Source: Burkholderiaceae bacterium (GTDB taxonomy: Bacteria; Pseudomonadota; Gammaproteobacteria; Burkholderiales; Burkholderiaceae_F). Taken from it: DNA of 9,218 nucleotides. Of this stretch, positions 6,238 to 9,218 are shown piece by piece; positions within the stretch are counted from its first letter, which is position 1, and every line of letters begins with the position of its first letter. Where the stretch lies: positions 1 to 9,218 of the forward strand of contig JACCYC010000030.1 in the NCBI GenBank assembly GCA_013696665.1, given 5' to 3'. The notes below the pieces were generated by a model, which was not told the origin of the DNA, searched no databases, and was given only the letters and a program-made list of their open reading frames with translations. The position numbers and the translations under genes were made by a program.

Positions 6238-7487
6238 GCATTGCGAGCGTTGAACGTGCGTCCAATTCGAATAGTCGACTCACTGCCGCTGGACTGACGG
6301 CCACCACAATCCTCTGGCTGACTGCTGGGCTGTCGATGCTGCAGCCGCTGGCCACCGATGTTTACCTTTCCACGCTGCCCGGCATAGCGACCTATTTCAG
6401 CGCCAGCGTTGCGTCAGTGCAGTCGACGCTGTGGACCTTCATCGCTGCGTTCGGTGTTTGGCAATTGGTAGCGGGACCTTTATCCGACCGGCTCGGCCGC
6501 TACCCAGTGGTCATTACCGGTGCGTTCGCGTACTGCGCGGCCAGCGTGCTCGCAATGCTTGCCTCTTCGCTCGAAGTTCTCATCGTTGCGCGGGTCCTGC
6601 AGGCCGTTGGCGCCTGCACGTGCCTGGTCGGCGTACGCGGACTGGTACGCGATTTGTATTCGCCGGTTGAAGGCGCACGCATGCTGGCGAACGCTGCGAC
6701 GTTGATGAGCCTCGCGCCATTAATTGCTCCGCTGATCGGTGCAGCGCTGTACGTTCGCTACGGGTGGCGCTCATCGTTCGCACTGCTCTCTGCGGTTTCA
6801 TTGGTGCTTGCGTGCGTCGCCGTTTCCCGCTTGAAGGAGACCAACGTGCGGCGCAACCCGCATGCGATGCAATGGGCGCCGATGCTGCGGACCTATGCCG
6901 AGATTGCTCGCGCGCCCGCATTCCGCGCGTACACGCTTGCTGCGGCCGCCACTTACGCGTGTCTCTTTACATTTCTGTCCGGATCTTCTTTCGTATTGAC
7001 CAACGTGCTCGGTGAGTCGCCAACCGTTTTCGCATTGACGTTCGCCACCATGGTGTCGGGTTACCTGATCGGCACGCTGATTTGCCGGAGACTCTTGAAG
7101 CTTTACGGCATTCAGCGCACGGTGTGCGTCGGAGCGACGCTTCAGGCCACAGCCGGAGTGACGATGGCGGCGCTGGCGTTAACCGGGGTGCACGCACCGC
7201 TCGCGATCGCGGCTCCGATTTTTTTCATCGGCATGTCGCACGGACTGATTCAGCCACCGACGCAGTCGGGAGCCGTTGCAGCGTTTCCACATGCCGCGGG
7301 GGCAGCGGCGGCACTGCTCGGCTTCACGATGATGGTGGTGGCAACTGGCATCGGTATCTGGATCGGTGCGAGCTATAACGCGACGGTCTACCCGCTGACA
7401 CTTACGATGTGCGCGTGCGGACTGGCGTCGGCCGCCATCGCGTTTACGCTGGTTCGAAAGGACGGCGGCATCGCTGCGCATGACTGA
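6234..7487 (+). CDS. MFS drug-efflux transporter, Bcr/CflA type (DHA1)
   Basis: This is a proton-driven inner-membrane exporter of the major facilitator superfamily, drug:H+ antiporter-1 group. From the ATG at 6234 it has 417 residues, the normal size for twelve helices. Family signatures include LATDVYLSTLPGIA (39-52) with the helix-1 acidic residue D42, motif A GPLSDRLGR (81-89), R120 with QAVGA (123-127), VRGLVRD (134-140), a motif-C-like APLIAPLIGA (161-170) and GWRSSF (177-182). These resemble E. coli Bcr and related multidrug or sulfonamide exporters, but the substrate cannot be read from sequence. The frame is open back to 6162 inside mutL; the start at 6234 is preferred because it gives the four-base ATGA overlap with the mutL stop and the usual N-terminus. 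It overlaps miaA by 8 bases, so all three genes are likely co-transcribed and translationally coupled. An exporter between mutL and miaA differs from the enterobacterial order, where the two are adjacent. Confidence 0.92.
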   Translation: MSIASVERASNSNSRLTAAGLTATTILWLTAGLSMLQPLATDVYLSTLPGIATYFSASVASVQSTLWTFIAAFGVWQLVAGPLSDRLGRYPVVITGAFAYCAASVLAMLASSLEVLIVARVLQAVGACTCLVGVRGLVRDLYSPVEGARMLANAATLMSLAPLIAPLIGAALYVRYGWRSSFALLSAVSLVLACVAVSRLKETNVRRNPHAMQWAPMLRTYAEIARAPAFRAYTLAAAATYACLFTFLSGSSFVLTNVLGESPTVFALTFATMVSGYLIGTLICRRLLKLYGIQRTVCVGATLQATAGVTMAALALTGVHAPLAIAAPIFFIGMSHGLIQPPTQSGAVAAFPHAAGAAAALLGFTMMVVATGIGIWIGASYNATVYPLTLTMCACGLASAAIAFTLVRKDGGIAAHD

Positions 7488-8427
7488 AGCGGTTGATGCG
7501 GTGCTGCTGCTGGGGCCCACCGCAACCGGCAAGAGCGCGCTCGCAATGCGGATTGCCGAAAAAATTCCGCTTGAGATCGTGGCGGTTGACTCGGCTCAGG
7601 TTTACCGCGGCATGGACATCGGTACAGCCAAGCCAAGCGCAGCAGACCGCGCCGCTGTCCCGCACCACCTGATCGATCTTCGCGATCCCAGCGAGCCCTA
7701 TTCGGCGGCCGCATTCGTTGCTGACGCTGCTTGCGCCATTGAACAGATTCGCGCGCGCGGAAGATTGCCTCTGCTGGTCGGCGGAACGATGCTTTACGCA
7801 AAGGCATTGCGCGAAGGGTTGTCCAATTTGCCCTCGGCCGATACCGAGATTCGCGAACGAATTGAATCGGACGCAAGTGCGCTTGGCTGGCCGGCCCTGC
7901 ATGCACGACTTGCGCAAATCGATGGGCCAACCGCCACGCGCGTGAAGCCAAACGATAGTCAGCGCATTCAACGCGCCCTTGAAGTTTTTGAGGCGACCGG
8001 CGTGCCGATGTCGGAATTGCTCTCAGTTAAAAATTCGCGGCCAGTCAAGGTCAACACCATTGCGCTGCTTCCGCCCGATCGGCCGACCTTGCATCGGCGC
8101 ATCGAGCAACGTTTTGACGCGATGCTGAACGCGGGTTTGCTGGATGAAGTGCGGAGCCTGCATGCGCGCGGCGATCTGCATGCGCAGTTGCCTTCGATTC
8201 GCAGCGTCGGTTATCGACAGGCTTGGGCTTTTCTGGAAAGCAAATGCACGTACGAAGAATTTCGGGCATCTGCCATCGCCGCCACGCGACAGCTCGCAAA
8301 GCGGCAGATGACCTGGCTCCGCTCGATGCGCGACGCGCGTTTTATCGAACCGACCGCCGAGGTTGCTATGAGGGAAATTCTGGCGAGTTTCAATGAGGTG
8401 CCGGACAGTGCGGAGATGCTTCGCTAG
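7480..8427 (+). CDS. miaA: tRNA dimethylallyltransferase MiaA
   Basis: MiaA transfers a dimethylallyl group from DMAPP to N6 of A37 in tRNAs that read codons starting with U, giving i6A, the substrate of MiaB. The 315-residue product shows the P-loop GPTATGKS (12-19), DSAQVYRGMDIGTAKP (37-52) with the catalytic Asp37, GGTMLY (101-106), NDSQRIQRALEV (158-169), SVGYRQ (242-247) and TRQLAKRQMTWLR (269-281), in the order and length expected. The ATG at 7480 overlaps the MFS gene by 8 bases and gives the standard N-terminus just before the P-loop. miaA following mutL is conserved in many proteobacteria, although here an exporter lies between them and hfq does not follow. The next gene is convergent, six bases beyond the stop. 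Confidence 0.97.
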   Translation: MTEAVDAVLLLGPTATGKSALAMRIAEKIPLEIVAVDSAQVYRGMDIGTAKPSAADRAAVPHHLIDLRDPSEPYSAAAFVADAACAIEQIRARGRLPLLVGGTMLYAKALREGLSNLPSADTEIRERIESDASALGWPALHARLAQIDGPTATRVKPNDSQRIQRALEVFEATGVPMSELLSVKNSRPVKVNTIALLPPDRPTLHRRIEQRFDAMLNAGLLDEVRSLHARGDLHAQLPSIRSVGYRQAWAFLESKCTYEEFRASAIAATRQLAKRQMTWLRSMRDARFIEPTAEVAMREILASFNEVPDSAEMLR

Positions 8428-8433
8428 ATCTAT

Positions 8434-9218
8434 TTATCGTCGCGCAAGGTCTTTCCACGCCGCGCGTGAAAGCAGCCCGCGCCGATGAAAGTAAACGACG
8501 CGCGCGGCGATCGCCAGTATTCCGGTGCTCAGCAAAACATCAAACAGCCAATCGGTCTGAAAGCGGTCGAACGCACGGCGCAACAGTTGCTTGCTGCGAA
8601 ACTTGGGTACATCGATCGTTGCGGTAACCGCGCCGCCGTCGTCGCCGGCGAGTGCACCCGCAATTGCACGCGCTGCCGCACGGCCCGATTCGAGCGCGGT
8701 ATGAATGCCGCCCGCCGTCAGCGGCGATACCAGGCCTGCGGCGTCGCCGACCAGCAACACGCGATCCCCCGCGATTGGGTCGACCGGTCCTCCGACGGGT
8801 ATCAGGCCCGCGCGTCGCGCGACGACCTTCATCGACGTCAAATCGAAAATCTGCGCCAGCTTCTTTAGAAATGCGTCGAGATCAACGGTGTCGCCCGCGC
8901 GCCGCTGCCGGGCGGCCAACCCGATCTGCGTAACGCCCACACCGCCGAATGCCCAACCGATGTAGCCGCGCGCAAGCCGGCGATCGAGAAAACAGTGCAG
9001 ACGCCCAGGCTCCGGCAACGAGACGCCGGTGAGCTCGGCTTCGATGCCGAACAGAAATTCGCGATTGATGCCGAGCCCGAACGCGCGCGCTACTTTTGAT
9101 GTCGGGCCGTCGGCTCCGACAATAAAGCGCACGTGGCCGACGTTGTTCACCGCATATCCGGCCGCCTCGCGCAACGCGCCGGTAAACAGTGTTGCGAGAC
9201 GTACGTCGACCCCTGCAG
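8434..9218 (-). CDS. FAD-dependent oxidoreductase, geranylgeranyl reductase family (N-terminus cut by window edge)
   Basis: This is a flavoprotein of the group that includes geranylgeranyl reductases and related FAD-dependent monooxygenases. About 260 C-terminal residues are visible; the frame is open from the right edge (first whole codon at 9216) to a TAA at 8434-8436, so the N-terminal Rossmann GxGxxG motif lies outside the window. Visible signatures are VGADGPTSKVARA (33-45 of the visible part) and GDRVLLVGDAAG with the following SPLTAGGIHTALESG (about 150-178), the FAD-contacting blocks of the family. A segment YIGWAFGG (85-92) resembles the Y-G-W substrate-side motif of the reductases. 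A hydrophobic, basic C-terminal stretch (about 220-250) may lie against the membrane. Possible roles include reduction of polyprenyl chains or aromatic hydroxylation; the substrate is unknown. It is convergent with miaA and probably unrelated to it in regulation. Confidence 0.88.
   Translation of the reverse strand, partial: AGVDVRLATLFTGALREAAGYAVNNVGHVRFIVGADGPTSKVARAFGLGINREFLFGIEAELTGVSLPEPGRLHCFLDRRLARGYIGWAFGGVGVTQIGLAARQRRAGDTVDLDAFLKKLAQIFDLTSMKVVARRAGLIPVGGPVDPIAGDRVLLVGDAAGLVSPLTAGGIHTALESGRAAARAIAGALAGDDGGAVTATIDVPKFRSKQLLRRAFDRFQTDWLFDVLLSTGILAIAARVVYFHRRGLLSRAAWKDLARR

Noticed and set aside
9175..9218. Internal TTG at 9174 as the start of the flavoprotein gene
   Set aside because: The frame continues open to the window edge and encodes plausible family sequence, so the gene is simply truncated by the edge.
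1..9218. Search by eye for CRISPR arrays, insertion-sequence ends, tRNA genes, attachment sites and phage genes
   Set aside because: I saw no regular repeats, transposase or integrase motifs or tRNA-like folds; nearly all bases belong to recognised genes. A weak structured RNA could still be missed without covariance searching.

Overview
The window looks like ordinary chromosomal housekeeping DNA from a GC-rich proteobacterium, most likely a betaproteobacterium of the Burkholderiales type. I base this on gene content and order (queG, tsaE, amiC, mutL and miaA together), a MutL that carries endonuclease motifs (unlike the MutH-dependent enterobacterial MutL), a Tat-type signal on AmiC, and dense coding with translational overlaps. 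The genus cannot be told from the sequence alone. I see no mobile element, CRISPR array, rRNA or tRNA gene, and no convincing new defence or biosynthetic system.

Layout. Positions 1-1777 hold a leftward pair: a seven-helix membrane protein of unknown function (1061-1777), then queG (1-1032), which runs off the left edge. A short divergent region (about 1778-1908) separates them from the rightward pair tsaE (about 1909-2451) and amiC (2367-3674), which overlap by 85 bases. A DedA-family gene (3682-4347) points left, tail to tail with amiC and head to head with mutL. A 123-base divergent region (4348-4470) carries a perfect TATAAT that ends only six bases before the mutL ATG. Then comes a rightward, tightly coupled cluster: mutL (4471-6237), a Bcr/CflA-type MFS exporter (6234-7487) and miaA (7480-8427), with overlaps of 4 and 8 bases. 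A leftward geranylgeranyl-reductase-family flavoprotein (8434-9218) meets miaA tail to tail and runs off the right edge.

Function. Three genes act on tRNA anticodon loops: QueG completes queuosine at position 34, TsaE supports t6A at position 37, and MiaA makes i6A at position 37. AmiC splits septal peptidoglycan after Tat export. The DedA protein may recycle the undecaprenyl-phosphate carrier used for peptidoglycan synthesis. MutL is the matchmaker, and here probably the nickase, of mismatch repair. The most useful second looks are the possible leaderless mutL mRNA, the long tsaE/amiC overlap, the AT-rich rare-codon island inside tsaE, the MFS gene between mutL and miaA, and the unassigned membrane protein before queG.
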